DNA of 64,000 nucleotides, from NCBI GenBank assembly GCA_963773335.1, contig CAVZAT010000004.1, positions 1,426,001 to 1,490,000 on the forward strand, in the 5' to 3' direction. The notes beneath the pieces are model-generated. The model saw only the letters and a list, made by a program, of their open reading frames with translations, ran no database searches and was not told the origin of the DNA. The position numbers and the translations under genes are program-made. Shown here in pieces: positions 27,050 through 36,747 of the stretch. How positions within the stretch are numbered: position 1 is the first letter of the stretch; every line of letters starts with the position of its first letter. The stretch comes from UBA4742 sp963773335. GTDB taxonomy: Bacteria > Actinomycetota > Acidimicrobiia > Acidimicrobiales > Acidimicrobilacustridaceae.

Positions 27050-28867
27050 ATGACGAGGACCGAGACGCCGTTGCCGCACTGGGACCTGACCGCCTTCTTT
27101 CCGGCCCTCGACGGCCGCGAGGTGGCCGTGGCCCACGAGGCCACGGTGGCCGACCTGGCCCGGTTGGTGGCGCTCTACGACCGCCACGACGTGCGCGGGG
27201 GCGAGTGCCGCCCGCCCACCGAGGCAGACCTGGCCGCGATCGACGAGGTCATCGAGGCCACCAATGCCCTGCTCGACCAGGTGCGCACGCTCGGCGCCTA
27301 CCTCGCCGCCTTCGTCACCACCGACGCGAGCAACGACCTGGCCGCCGGACTGCGAAGCCGCCTGCAGACCGACCTGACCGACCTCAACCGCCTGACCACC
27401 CGCTTCGATGCCTGGGTGGCGCGCCTGGGCGCCGACGCCCTGGTGGCCACCAGCCCGGCCGCGGCGGAGCACGCCCACGCCCTGCGCCGGGCCGAGACCG
27501 CCGCCATCCACCAGATGAGCGAGGCCGAGGAGGGGTTGGCCGCCGAGCTGCGCCTGAGCGGCAGCGGGGCCTGGGCCCGCCTGCACGGCGACGTGACGGC
27601 ACGTCTGGTGGCCACGGTGGGCACCAGCGACGGCCATCCCGAACCCGAGGTGCTCCCGATCACGGTGGTTCGCGGCCTGGCCCATGATCCCGACCCGGCC
27701 CGGCGACGGGCGGCCTACGACGCGGAGCTGGCCGCCTGGGAATCGGCGTCGGTCCCGCTGGCTGCCGCCCTCAACGGGGCCAAGGGGGAGACCAACGTGT
27801 TGAACCGGCACCGGGGGTGGGCCGACGCGCTGGAGCCGGCCCTGTTCACCAACGGCGTGGACCGGGTCACCCTCGACGCCATGCAGGCGGCGGTGGACGA
27901 CTCGCTGGCCGACTTCCGCGACTACCTGCGCGCCAAAGCCCGGCTGGGGGGCCACGACGGTGGGCTGCCCTGGTGGGACCTGTTCGCGCCGGTGGGGACC
28001 GCCGCCACCGATCGCGTCGATTGGGCCGACGCCCTGGCCCGGGTGCACGACGCCTTCGGGAGCTACTCGGCCACGCTGGCCGGACTGGTCGAGCGGGCCA
28101 GCCGCGACCGGTGGATCGACGCCGAGCCCCGTACGGGCAAGGTAGGCGGCGCCTTCTGCATGCCGGTCCGCGACGACCAGTCGCGGGTCATGTTGAACTT
28201 CGACGGATCACCGGACAGCGTGCGGACACTGGCGCACGAACTGGGCCACGCCTACCACAACACCAACCTGGCCGAGCGCACGCCGATGCAGCGCCGCACG
28301 CCGATGGCGTTGGCCGAGACGGCCAGCATCTTCTGCGAGACGATCATGGTGGAGGCCGAGCTGGCCGCCACCCCGGCCGAGCAGCGCCTGGGTCTGCTCG
28401 ACACCGACCTCCAGGCTGCCTGCCAGGTGGTGGTGGACATCCGCAGCCGCTTCCTGTTCGAACGTGAGCTGTGCCAGCGGAGGCAGGGACAAGCGCTGTC
28501 GGTGAGCGAGTTGTGCGAGCTGATGGTCGACGCCCAGGGCCAGGCCTACGGCGACGGGCTCGATCCAGACGCCCTGCACCCGTGGATGTGGGCGGTCAAG
28601 GGGCACTACTTCACCCCCTTCTACAACTGGCCCTACACCTACGGCTTGTTGTTCGGCATCGGCCTGTACGCGCGCTACCGAGACGATCCCGACCGGTTCC
28701 GGGCCGGCTACGACGACCTGCTGTCGGCCACCGGGATGGAGGACGCCGCGGGGCTGGCGGCCCGCTTCGGCATCGACGTGCGCGACGTGGGGTTCTGGTC
28801 AGCCAGCCTGGACGTGATCCGCGACCGGATCCGGGCGTTCGTGGAGCTGGCCACCGACGCGGGTTGA
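27050..28867 (+). CDS. M3 family oligoendopeptidase (PepF-like)
   Basis: A 605-residue zinc metallopeptidase that cleaves short peptides in the cytosol. The zinc site is LAHELGHAYHN (HExxH), with the third ligand Glu in LAETASIFCETIM. Family blocks also seen are GKVGGAFCMPV, PFYNWPYTYGLLFGIGLYA and a helical N-terminal lobe. ATG 27050 follows a short gap from the divergent HEPN gene (27 bp after the 26998 start reading the other way). Length fits the PepF/oligoendopeptidase F clade. Confidence 0.92.
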   Translation: MTRTETPLPHWDLTAFFPALDGREVAVAHEATVADLARLVALYDRHDVRGGECRPPTEADLAAIDEVIEATNALLDQVRTLGAYLAAFVTTDASNDLAAGLRSRLQTDLTDLNRLTTRFDAWVARLGADALVATSPAAAEHAHALRRAETAAIHQMSEAEEGLAAELRLSGSGAWARLHGDVTARLVATVGTSDGHPEPEVLPITVVRGLAHDPDPARRRAAYDAELAAWESASVPLAAALNGAKGETNVLNRHRGWADALEPALFTNGVDRVTLDAMQAAVDDSLADFRDYLRAKARLGGHDGGLPWWDLFAPVGTAATDRVDWADALARVHDAFGSYSATLAGLVERASRDRWIDAEPRTGKVGGAFCMPVRDDQSRVMLNFDGSPDSVRTLAHELGHAYHNTNLAERTPMQRRTPMALAETASIFCETIMVEAELAATPAEQRLGLLDTDLQAACQVVVDIRSRFLFERELCQRRQGQALSVSELCELMVDAQGQAYGDGLDPDALHPWMWAVKGHYFTPFYNWPYTYGLLFGIGLYARYRDDPDRFRAGYDDLLSATGMEDAAGLAARFGIDVRDVGFWSASLDVIRDRIRAFVELATDAG

Positions 28868-28873
28868 GCTCGG

Positions 28874-29161
28874 TCAGGCCGAGTTGGCCAGCAGGTCCTG
28901 CTCCTGCGGATGGGCGCGGATGTAGTCGGCCACGAACGGACAGGTGGGCACCACCGTGGCTCCGTCGTCGCGGATGTGGGCCAGGAAGCCGCGGACCAGC
29001 TCCGCGCCCAGACCGCGACCCCGGCGAGCCGGCTCGATCTCGGTGTGGGGGATCTCGACCACGTCCCCCCGAAGCCGGTAGTCGGCGAAGCCGACCAACA
29101 CGCCGTCGACGAACAGCTCGTAGCGGGCAAGCTCGGGATGATCACGGACCTCTGTGTCCAC
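28874..29161 (-). CDS. Small GNAT-fold N-acetyltransferase (YjdJ type)
   Basis: About 95 residues from GTG 29161. Seen are YELFVDGVLVGFADYR, the beta-bulge strand VEIPHTEIEP, the acetyl-CoA loop RRGRGLGAELVRGFL and the C-terminal VPTCPFVADYIRAHP typical of the short COG2388 family. An ATG at 29230 would add a low-complexity extension and is less likely. Substrate unknown. Its end converges on the oligopeptidase with 6 nt between stops. Confidence 0.82.
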   Translation of the reverse strand: MDTEVRDHPELARYELFVDGVLVGFADYRLRGDVVEIPHTEIEPARRGRGLGAELVRGFLAHIRDDGATVVPTCPFVADYIRAHPQEQDLLANSA

Positions 29162-29252
29162 ACGCCCTCCTCCACGGCTGTCACCGCCAGTCTGCCGGGA
29201 TCCCGTCGTCGGCGTCGGCGCTGACTCCACGTCGGCGGCCTAGGGTGGCGCG

Positions 29253-29540
29253 GTGCCCTACACCCCCGATGACCTGACCTGGCTCCTGACGGAGTGGCAG
29301 GCCACCATGGCAGTCGGCGGCGAGTACATGACGTGGCGCCGGCTGGTGGGCCGGTATCCGGGCAAGAGCAACCTGAAATGGCTGTGGGGCCTGATCGCGG
29401 CCGCGGTCGACGAGGGCCTGCTGGCCCACGTGCCCGGCGACGACGCCATCCCGGAGCCGGACGCCAAGATCGACTGGGAGCGGTGGGAGCTCACCGACGC
29501 CGGCCGCGCCCGGCTCGACCGAGGGGCGCCGACCGGCTGA
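29253..29540 (+). CDS. Hypothetical protein, 95 aa
   Basis: GTG 29253 opens a Trp-rich, helical protein (DDLTWLLTEWQATMAVGG, KSNLKWLWGLIAAAVDEGLL) ending in a stretch resembling a winged-helix tail (WERWELTDAGRARLD). The pattern could fit a small helix-turn-helix fold, but I do not recognise a family. No signal peptide. Confidence 0.6.
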   Translation: MPYTPDDLTWLLTEWQATMAVGGEYMTWRRLVGRYPGKSNLKWLWGLIAAAVDEGLLAHVPGDDAIPEPDAKIDWERWELTDAGRARLDRGAPTG

Positions 29541-29652
29541 GCGGACCGATCGCGGCCATCGGGGACGCCATCGACGCTGAGGATCACGGCGGGCCGAGAG
29601 ACACGGATATACCTCGAATCGTCCTTGCCTGGATAGCTAGAACACACTAGAA

Positions 29653-29668
29653 TCAATCATATGTTCGA
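29653..29668. promoter_or_regulatory. SOS (LexA) box candidate
   Basis: TCAATCATATGTTCGA matches the actinobacterial LexA site TCGAAC-N4-GTTCGA at 10 of 12 fixed positions, with a perfect right half. It lies in an unusually A/T-rich stretch upstream of ATG 29682 of the HNH-DUF222 gene. Some mycobacterial members of this family (13E12 repeat proteins) are known to be SOS-controlled, which makes the site plausible. A looser inverted repeat (29634-29645 with 29661-29672) overlaps it. Confidence 0.45.
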
Positions 29669-29681
29669 GCTAGGCGGATCC

Positions 29682-30995
29682 ATGACCAAGCTGGCGGAAC
29701 GGTGTCGCAAGGCGGCGGGAACCGACGTGTCGGTTGCACCCGACGCCGAGCTGTGCGCCGCCGCGGTCGAGCTGGAGGCCGGTCTGGCCGCTCTTCAGGC
29801 CGCCCAGCTCCACGTGCTGGCCGAGCTCGAGGCCCGCGAGGTGTGCGACCGCCAGTTCGGACTGAGCACCGCGTCGTGGCTGGTCGACCGCGCCCGCCTC
29901 CCCCGCAGGGTGGCCTGCGGGCGCGTCCGGGTGGCCACCAAGTTGCGCGGACAGCTCGTCCGGGTCGACGAGGCCCTGTCCGATGGCCGCATCGGCTTCG
30001 ACCACGCCAAGGCGATGGCCGACTCGGCCAACCCGCGCATCGGCGACCAGGTGGCCCACCATCAGGACCGGCTGATCGACCACGCCCAGCACGCGCCATT
30101 CGCCATCTGGCGCCGCACGCTGGCCGAGCACTGCGATCTGTGGGACCAGGACGGCGGCTACGACCCGGCCCGCGACCGGGCCCGCAACCGACTCCATCTC
30201 GACGCGGTGGGCGAGACCGTCGCCGTGTCGGGCGAACTGGTGGGCGAGACCGCGCTGGTGGTCGGCCAGGCCCTCGAGCGCGCCGCCGACCAGCTCTTCC
30301 ACCGCTACCACCGCGACCACGAGCTGGCCCCCGACTGCGAGATGCCGTCGCGGGCCACGCTACGGGCCGAGGCTCTGGCCGACATCTGCCGCCGCGCCCA
30401 AGGGTCAGAGCCCGGCCAGTCCCCCACCACCGACATCACCCTGGTGGCCCACCTCCACGAGCCCGATCCCCTCGATCCCGACAAGTGTGATGAGTCCAAC
30501 GAGTCCGACCCGGTCAGCGGCTTGCGCGCCCTTGGCTGGCGCACCCCCGACGGCGCCCGCCTCGATCCCGCCCGCTGCGCTCACCTGCTGTGCGACCCGG
30601 TGCTGCACGGGCTGCTGGTCGACCACCGCCAGGTGCCCCTGGCCCTGGGCCTCGCCGTGCGCCTGGCCACACCCGGCCAACGCCGAGCGTTGGCCATCCG
30701 AGACGCCGGCTGCGTGTTCCCGGGCTGCGACCGACCACCCGGGTGGTGCGACGCCCACCACGTGCAACCGTACGAACACCTCGGCCCCACCGATCTGCCC
30801 AACCTTGCCCTGCTTTGCCGGCACCACCACGGCGTCACCCACCGCCGCGGCTGGACCATGGCCCCCGACCGCCAAGGCGGGTTCCGCTGGACCACGCCCA
30901 ACGGCCTGGTGCTCCTCAGCCGGCCCACGGATCGATCGTGCCGTGCAGCCCTTCGCCGCGTGATCTTCAGGCCGGTGAGCGTGCGGTCGGCGTGA
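29682..30995 (+). CDS. HNH endonuclease with N-terminal DUF222 (13E12-like)
   Basis: A DUF222 region (about residues 10-280, with AELEAREVCDR and SDGRIGFDHAKAMADS) is followed by an HNH domain: CVFPGCDRPPGWCDAHHVQP, then LPNLALLCRHHHGVTH. The two Cys pairs fit the zinc-bound HNH variant. Actinobacteria often carry many copies of this family; its role is unknown, possibly DNA repair or mobile DNA. ATG 29682 with AGGCGG upstream is preferred over ATG 29661, which lies inside the LexA-like site. The last 27 codons overlap the convergent sulfatase. Confidence 0.87.
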   Translation: MTKLAERCRKAAGTDVSVAPDAELCAAAVELEAGLAALQAAQLHVLAELEAREVCDRQFGLSTASWLVDRARLPRRVACGRVRVATKLRGQLVRVDEALSDGRIGFDHAKAMADSANPRIGDQVAHHQDRLIDHAQHAPFAIWRRTLAEHCDLWDQDGGYDPARDRARNRLHLDAVGETVAVSGELVGETALVVGQALERAADQLFHRYHRDHELAPDCEMPSRATLRAEALADICRRAQGSEPGQSPTTDITLVAHLHEPDPLDPDKCDESNESDPVSGLRALGWRTPDGARLDPARCAHLLCDPVLHGLLVDHRQVPLALGLAVRLATPGQRRALAIRDAGCVFPGCDRPPGWCDAHHVQPYEHLGPTDLPNLALLCRHHHGVTHRRGWTMAPDRQGGFRWTTPNGLVLLSRPTDRSCRAALRRVIFRPVSVRSA

Positions 30996-32492
30996 CGCAT
31001 ACGCCACGACAGCATCCGCTGCGCGCACTCGGCCACCACCGGTGCGCACGAGGGGTCGCCGGCCCGATCGACGAGCTGGTCTGGGTCCTCGACCAGATCG
31101 AACAGCAGGGCCGGCAGCCCGGCGAACTGGACGTACTTCCAGCGCTCGCCGCGCAGCACGTCCAACGTGCACGCCTCGCTGGGCAGGCCGAGGAGCTGTT
31201 CGGGTCGCCGGTTCAGCGGATCGGAGAAGTCCCACTGCCAGTGCGCCTCGGTCCGCCAGTCCCCCACCCCGGCAGCACCTGTGGCCACGAACCCGCCCAG
31301 CGACCGGCCGTCGCACTGGCGCGGCACCGGCAGGCCCAGCCACTCCAGCACGGTGGGCATCACGTCCACGTGCTCGGTGAACGCCTCGACCCTCCGGCCC
31401 CTGGCTCCCGTCTCCACCCGGGGATCACGCACGATGAGGGGCACGTGGTAGCTCTCGTCCCACCAGCCCAGCTTCTCCATCAGCCAGTGCGCGCCCATCT
31501 GGTCGCCGTGGTCCGAGGTCAGCACCACCAGGGTGTCGGCCGCCGCCCCGGTGGCGTCCAGCCAGTCGAGCACGCGACCCAACTGGTCGTCGACCTCGGC
31601 CATCATCCCGTAGTAGGTGGCCGTGATCTGTCGCAGTTCGTCATCGTCGGGGGCCCGGATGCCGGGCACGGCGCGGGCCATGTCCGACAGCGGGTGCGAC
31701 GGCTCCTGGTCGGGTGACGGTGCTCGAACCGGGCAATCCACGTCCTCGGCTCGATAACGATCGTGGTACGGCGCCGGCACCCGGTACGGCGGATGGGGTC
31801 GCAGGTAGCTGAGGTGGGCGAACCAGGGGGTCGACGCCGGAACGCGCCGCCAGCCACTCCATCAGCCCGTCGGTCAGGAAGGCCGTGTCACTGTGCTCGG
31901 CCCGGTACACCGGCGGCGCCCAGCTGGGCCCGTGGTCGGCGGCGCCCGCGACGGTCGGGTCGGCGGCGTAGATGTCGGCCACGTCGGCAGGCCGTTCGTA
32001 CCCCAGCTCGACCAGCCACCCGATCCACGGCCTCAGCGTCTGGGACCGCAAGTCGACGACCGCCTCGAACCCGGGGAGCACCCCCTCGTAGCTGAACAGC
32101 CGCGGATCGTCGGGTGCCAGCCCTCGCGGATCGACGCTCACGTCCGTGTAGCCCACCAGCACCGGGTCATATCCCCCGGCCCGCGCCTCGACAGCCAGGT
32201 TGGTGAACCGCGCGTCGAGGGGCGTGCCGTTGGCCAACACCCGGTTGGTCATCGAGTAGGTGCCGGTGTAGAGGCAGGCCCGGCTGGGCCCGCACGGCGC
32301 CGACTGGGCCCAGTGGTTGGCGAACACGGTCCCGCCCGCAGCCAGGCGATCCAGGTTCGGCGTCTCCACCACGGGATGCCCCAGGACCGACAGACAGTCG
32401 CCGCGCCACTGGTCGACGGTGACCAACAAGACGTTGCCCGGCGTCACCCCGGTCGTTCCCCCCGTTGATCCCACCGAACCCGATGTGGACAC
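30916..32492 (-). CDS. Sulfatase / phosphonate monoester hydrolase family (frame broken)
   Basis: An alkaline-phosphatase-superfamily hydrolase. The N-terminal metal site is LLVTVDQWRGDCLSVLGHP. The active-site motif APCGPSRACLYTG has the C-x-P-S-R core, in which Cys becomes formylglycine. The second metal site is LTSDHGDQMGAHWLMEK. The frame changes near 31830 and again near 30955; with the second correction the protein ends in TGA at 30916. Joined length is about 525 residues, usual for the family. The start is GTG 32492. No export signal is visible, which fits the cytosolic PehA-like branch better than secreted sulfatases. No formylglycine-generating enzyme is in the window. Confidence 0.85.
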
Positions 32493-32540
32493 CGGCCGAG
32501 GCTACCGTGCCCTCATCCACCGGCCCCGGGGTTCCACCAT

Positions 32541-33395
32541 GTGCGGCTCGTGCTGTTCCTGATCGCCATCGCCGGGGCCATCGTGGCCTCGCTGGCCGTG
32601 CGCTACCGCTGGGGCTGGGCCGCGCCCCTCACCCGTCGCTGGGACCGGTGGCACCCGTGGATCAGCGCCTACCTGCGCTGGGCGCCGGGCACCTTCACCT
32701 ACCTGTTCATCCTGGTCATCACCACCTGGGTGCTGCGCAGCTCGACCCAGGGTCTGCGTCACGCCCTGCTCTCCGAGCACAGCACCAACCTCGACCACCT
32801 GCGCGACGACCCGGTCACCGTGCTCATCTCCAGCGCCTTCTGGGTCACCCCGCCCGAGCTGGCCCTGTGGGTCGTGCTCTTCCCGCTCGTGCTGGCCCCG
32901 GTCGAGCGCTGGCTGGGGACGCTGCGCACCATCGTGGCCTTCTTCATCGGCCACATCGGCGCCACATTGGTCACCGCGGCGGCACTGGCCCTGCTGATCA
33001 ACCACCACTACCTGCCGCGGTCGCTGCGCGACGTGGTGGACGTGGGCTCGAGCTACGGCTTCTGCTGCGTGGCCGCCCTCTTCACCTACCGCCTGCCCCC
33101 CAGGTGGCGCTGGCCCTGGGCCGGGGCCCTGCTGGTCGGGTCGATCACCCTCGTGATCGTGAACGAGGGGTTCGCCGATTTCGGCCACTTCACCGCCATC
33201 GTGATCGGGTTCTGCCTCTACGGCCTGACCCTGTCACCGGCCGTGACCCAACGCGACCGCTGGCCCATCTGGCGCCCGCCCCGAGTGGTGGTGGATGCCG
33301 AACGGGCGCGCATCGAAGCCCGCCATCAGCTGGTGCGGGGCGTCGACCCCTCCGTCAGACCCCGTGGGTGGCGCGATCGCGGACGCGGACGATGA
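32541..33395 (+). CDS. Rhomboid-like integral membrane protein
   Basis: 284 residues with about six hydrophobic segments. DVGSSYGFCCVAALF resembles the rhomboid G-x-S-x motif, and FGHFTAIVIGF supplies a His in a following helix, so a Ser/His dyad is possible. The usual GASG sequence is absent, so protease activity is uncertain. The C-terminus is a basic cytosolic tail. GTG 32541 is 48 bp from the divergent sulfatase start. The last 41 nt overlap the convergent secreted-protein gene. Confidence 0.7.
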   Translation: MRLVLFLIAIAGAIVASLAVRYRWGWAAPLTRRWDRWHPWISAYLRWAPGTFTYLFILVITTWVLRSSTQGLRHALLSEHSTNLDHLRDDPVTVLISSAFWVTPPELALWVVLFPLVLAPVERWLGTLRTIVAFFIGHIGATLVTAAALALLINHHYLPRSLRDVVDVGSSYGFCCVAALFTYRLPPRWRWPWAGALLVGSITLVIVNEGFADFGHFTAIVIGFCLYGLTLSPAVTQRDRWPIWRPPRVVVDAERARIEARHQLVRGVDPSVRPRGWRDRGRGR

Positions 33396-35667
33396 AGGTG
33401 GCAGGATCGGCCAAGGGATCTCCGACCGATGCGTGCAGCCGGGTCCAGCTCCGGCTCGCGGGGGCCATCGCCGGCCCCGAGCTGGCCTTGCCATCCGGTC
33501 CGGTCAGCACAGTGACCGAGGTGCACCCACAGCTGGTGAACACGACCGCGGGACCGGAGCTGACGCTGAACACGACCGGGACGCCCGCCAGCCGTTCGCC
33601 CAGGCTGTCGGTCACCGTGGCCCGCAGCGGCGCCACCGCACCCGACGGCGCGGTGGACCGCGACCCTGGCGCATCGGCGGTGATCCGCAGCGCTACCGGG
33701 ACCTGGGTCGTGGACCCGACCACCTCCGGCGCGGGGATCGAGCGGGTGGACAACAGCCAGTTGGGGTCCAGGCCGTGGACGATCACCTGGCTCACGCTGA
33801 CCGAGGGCGCGGCCGAGGCCGGGAACACGCGCAACCGCACGCCGGTGACGGCCCGCGACGACCAGTCGGTGGGCATCTTGACCACCGTGCGCACCAACCC
33901 GGTGCCCACCAGCGGATACCCGCTGCCCAGGTCGCCCTGGTACCAGGTGGCCGAGCCGGCCAGCTGGAGGTCGACCGCCACCGAGGTCACCCCGGCACCG
34001 GTGGTGGCGAGCTGCACGTACGCGTACTGGCGGGCATCGCCCGGCTGCGGTGAGGTCGGGCTCGTGGCGAGGTCGGTGTACCAACGGTCCATCTCCTGGC
34101 CCATCACCCGATAGGTCCAGGGGTTGTCATCCATGGCCGCCTCTCGGGGCTGGCCCGGAGCGGGCGGAGCCACCGGTGCCTGCTGGAACCGGAAGCCGGT
34201 GGTGCCCTGGTCGGAGAAGTCGTTGTTGCCGGTGGCGTCGCGCAGGATGGCGTGATGCCCCCAGTAGGAGCCGGCGAAGGCCACGTCGGTCTCGCTGGCC
34301 GCTCCTTCGGTGTCGGGGTAGCCGGGTGGCACCCCGCCCCACAGGTAGCGGGCGTCGCTGATCGAACCGTCGGGCGCCACGGTGAAGGAGATGGCGTTCT
34401 CGATGTCGGTGAGCCGCCCCCACTCTCCGAGCTCCAGGAAGGGCACGAACCCGGTGCCGGCATCCTCGTGCGACCACACCACGGTGTAGTCGAGCCGCAC
34501 CGAGCCGCCGGCCAGGGGCGTGGATCCGGCGTAGTCGATCAGCGGGGTGTCGTGCAGCGCGGAGGTCGATCGGCCGTACATCACCGGGGCGTAGGCGTAG
34601 GCCAGGTACGACGGGTTGTCCGGCGCGACCACCCGCAGGCCGGCCGAGCGCACCTCGACGTGCAGGGCGTGGCCGTCCATGGCCGACAGGCTGGCGTCGG
34701 GGTTGATGGTGACCGAGTGCTCACCCTCGGTGAGCGGACCGGTGAAGCCGGCGTAGACGAACGGGGTGGCCCCGCGGAACAGCACGAGCTGCTGGCTCGG
34801 TCCCCCGTCGACGCTCACGTCCACCACCGCGGCGCGCGGGGTCGACAGGGCCCACGAGCTGCCCGGTGCGTCCAGGGCCAGCTGCACCAGGCCCTCGCCG
34901 GTGATCGGCGGCGGGGGCGGCGGGGTCGGGGGGAACACGTTGACGGGTGGGCCGATCGGGACGGCGGCCAGGTCGTGTCCGTCCCAGGGACCCGACACGG
35001 CCCCGGACGCGGTCAGGTCACCGGCCGGCCCGGCGTAGAGCTCCAGGGTGACGGGCTTGGTCCGGGTCGCCAGCGCCACGCTGGCCGCGGCCGGGCGGGC
35101 ACCGGCCGCACGAGCCGGCGAGACGGCCGACCAGTCGGCGGGCACCGAGCACGATCGCGGGGCGGCGCAGGCCGACGGCGAGAAGCTCAGGTTCTGGAGT
35201 TGGACCGACGGTCCCCCGGCCAGGGCGAACAGCGCCACGAAGCAGGCGTCCACCCGGCAGTCGTCGGTGCCAGCCGCGGTGGACACCACCGCCTCGGCCC
35301 GCAGCGTGCCGGCCACCACCCCGGCGGCGTCGGAGAACAGCACGGTGTCGCGCTGCTCCTCGCAACCATCGTTGGGGTTGACCTCGGGCGGCAGCTGGCC
35401 GGTGAAGATCTGCAGGGCCACGGGATCGCACTCGACGAACACGAACGTCGACCCGGGCGTGGTCCCGGTGCTCACCACCGACATTGCCTGGCCGTCGACC
35501 AGGCCGGTCGCCGGGGAGACGCTCAGGGTGGGGGCGGCCGCGGGCGTCACGCCAGGTTGCACCGCGGCCACCGGAGCCGCCCCCGCGGGTGAAGCACCCA
35601 ACGCCGCCAACAGGGTCAGCATGAGCGTGCCGACGAACACGGACAGGATCCCCCGATGACCTGGCAT
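33355..35667 (-). CDS. Large secreted protein with neocarzinostatin-like and Ig-like domains
   Basis: A 770-residue protein with a Sec signal peptide (VFVGTLMLTLLAALGASPAGA). Residues about 45-180 follow the neocarzinostatin-fold pattern (LSVSPATGLVDGQAMSVV, with Cys pairs at CDPV, DGCEEQ and DDCRVDACF). A Pro-rich linker (PPTPPPPPPITGEG) leads to a beta-rich middle region with many Trp/Tyr, without a recognised family. The C-terminal 100 residues look like a Big_1-type Ig domain (LGERLAGVPVVFSV). No lipobox or C-terminal anchor, so it is released or loosely bound. A -10-like TAGCGT lies upstream of ATG 35667. Confidence 0.75.
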   Translation of the reverse strand: MPGHRGILSVFVGTLMLTLLAALGASPAGAAPVAAVQPGVTPAAAPTLSVSPATGLVDGQAMSVVSTGTTPGSTFVFVECDPVALQIFTGQLPPEVNPNDGCEEQRDTVLFSDAAGVVAGTLRAEAVVSTAAGTDDCRVDACFVALFALAGGPSVQLQNLSFSPSACAAPRSCSVPADWSAVSPARAAGARPAAASVALATRTKPVTLELYAGPAGDLTASGAVSGPWDGHDLAAVPIGPPVNVFPPTPPPPPPITGEGLVQLALDAPGSSWALSTPRAAVVDVSVDGGPSQQLVLFRGATPFVYAGFTGPLTEGEHSVTINPDASLSAMDGHALHVEVRSAGLRVVAPDNPSYLAYAYAPVMYGRSTSALHDTPLIDYAGSTPLAGGSVRLDYTVVWSHEDAGTGFVPFLELGEWGRLTDIENAISFTVAPDGSISDARYLWGGVPPGYPDTEGAASETDVAFAGSYWGHHAILRDATGNNDFSDQGTTGFRFQQAPVAPPAPGQPREAAMDDNPWTYRVMGQEMDRWYTDLATSPTSPQPGDARQYAYVQLATTGAGVTSVAVDLQLAGSATWYQGDLGSGYPLVGTGLVRTVVKMPTDWSSRAVTGVRLRVFPASAAPSVSVSQVIVHGLDPNWLLSTRSIPAPEVVGSTTQVPVALRITADAPGSRSTAPSGAVAPLRATVTDSLGERLAGVPVVFSVSSGPAVVFTSCGCTSVTVLTGPDGKASSGPAMAPASRSWTRLHASVGDPLADPATFIVRVRDRATHGV

Positions 35668-35747
35668 GGAGGCGACGCTAGCGCTCCCTCACCGCCGGCT
35701 CACCCAGGGTTCACGGCTTCCTAACCGCCTCCTGCCAGCATCGGGCC

Positions 35748-36728
35748 ATGATCAGTCGATCCAATGCAAAGTCGATCGCCGTGCCCGGCCTGGCCCTGTT
35801 GGTCTGTCTGGCCATCGTGGCGTCGGGGTGCGGCCTGGGTTCGCGCCGCGGCACGGCCAGCCCCCCGGCCACCACCGGTGCGAACGGCACTGTCACGCTC
35901 CCGGTGGGCTCGTCCACCCAGCACCTCACCGTGGGCGGACGCTCGCGATCGTTCCGGGTGTACCGCCCGGCGTCGCTGTCGAGCCGGGGCCCGGCGCCAC
36001 TGGTGGTCATGATCCATGGCGGCTACGGGAGCGCCCAGAACGCCGAGACCGACTACGGCTGGGACGGTCAGGCCGACGCCGACCGGTTCGTGGTGGCCTA
36101 CCCCGACGGGATCGGCCACGCCTGGAACGTGGGTGGCGGCTGCTGCGGGTCGCCGGCCCGCGACCACATCGACGACGTGGCCTTCATCACCCAGATGGTG
36201 ACCACCATCGGCCACGAGGTGCCCATCGACCCGGCCCGGGTCTACGCCACCGGCATCTCCAACGGCGGGCTCATGGCCTACCGGCTGGCCTGCGACACCC
36301 ACGTGTTCGCCGCCATCGGCCCCGACTCGGCCACCCTCATGGGCACCTGTCCCTCACCGGCGCCGGTGTCGGTCATCCACATCCACGGACTGTCCGACGA
36401 CCGCATCCCGTTCACCGGAGGCAAGGGCACCGGCTTCGCCACGGTGGTGGACGGCCCGCCGGTGCCCACGGTGATCGCCATGTGGCGTTCGGTCGATGGC
36501 TGCGCCGCCCCAACCGTCACCACCGCTGGCGTGGTCACCACCTCGGTGGCCACCTGCCCCGCAGGCCGGTCGGTCGAGCTGATCACCATCACCGGTGCCG
36601 GGCACCAGTGGCCGGGCGGCAAGGGCCACGGGTTGATCGGTCGGGCCATGGGTCTGGACCAGCCGTCGACCGCGCTGGCCGCCACGCCCACCATCTGGGC
36701 CTTCTTCCAGGCCCATCCCAGGACCTGA
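35748..36728 (+). CDS. Lipoprotein esterase, PHB-depolymerase / LpqC-like
   Basis: A 326-residue alpha/beta hydrolase exported as a lipoprotein: signal segment ending in the lipobox VASGC. Family blocks are LVVMIHGGYGSAQNAE, the nucleophile motif YATGISNGGLMAYRLAC, HIHGLSDDRIPF with the Asp, and GAGHQWPGG with the His. The sequence NVGGGCCGSPARDHIDDVAF is typical of the esterase_phd family (PHB depolymerases, feruloyl esterases, LpqC). Substrate unknown. Divergent from the large secreted protein and convergent with the DUF1269 gene. Confidence 0.88.
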   Translation: MISRSNAKSIAVPGLALLVCLAIVASGCGLGSRRGTASPPATTGANGTVTLPVGSSTQHLTVGGRSRSFRVYRPASLSSRGPAPLVVMIHGGYGSAQNAETDYGWDGQADADRFVVAYPDGIGHAWNVGGGCCGSPARDHIDDVAFITQMVTTIGHEVPIDPARVYATGISNGGLMAYRLACDTHVFAAIGPDSATLMGTCPSPAPVSVIHIHGLSDDRIPFTGGKGTGFATVVDGPPVPTVIAMWRSVDGCAAPTVTTAGVVTTSVATCPAGRSVELITITGAGHQWPGGKGHGLIGRAMGLDQPSTALAATPTIWAFFQAHPRT

Positions 36729-36747
36729 CTCAGCCGGGCGACGGCGC

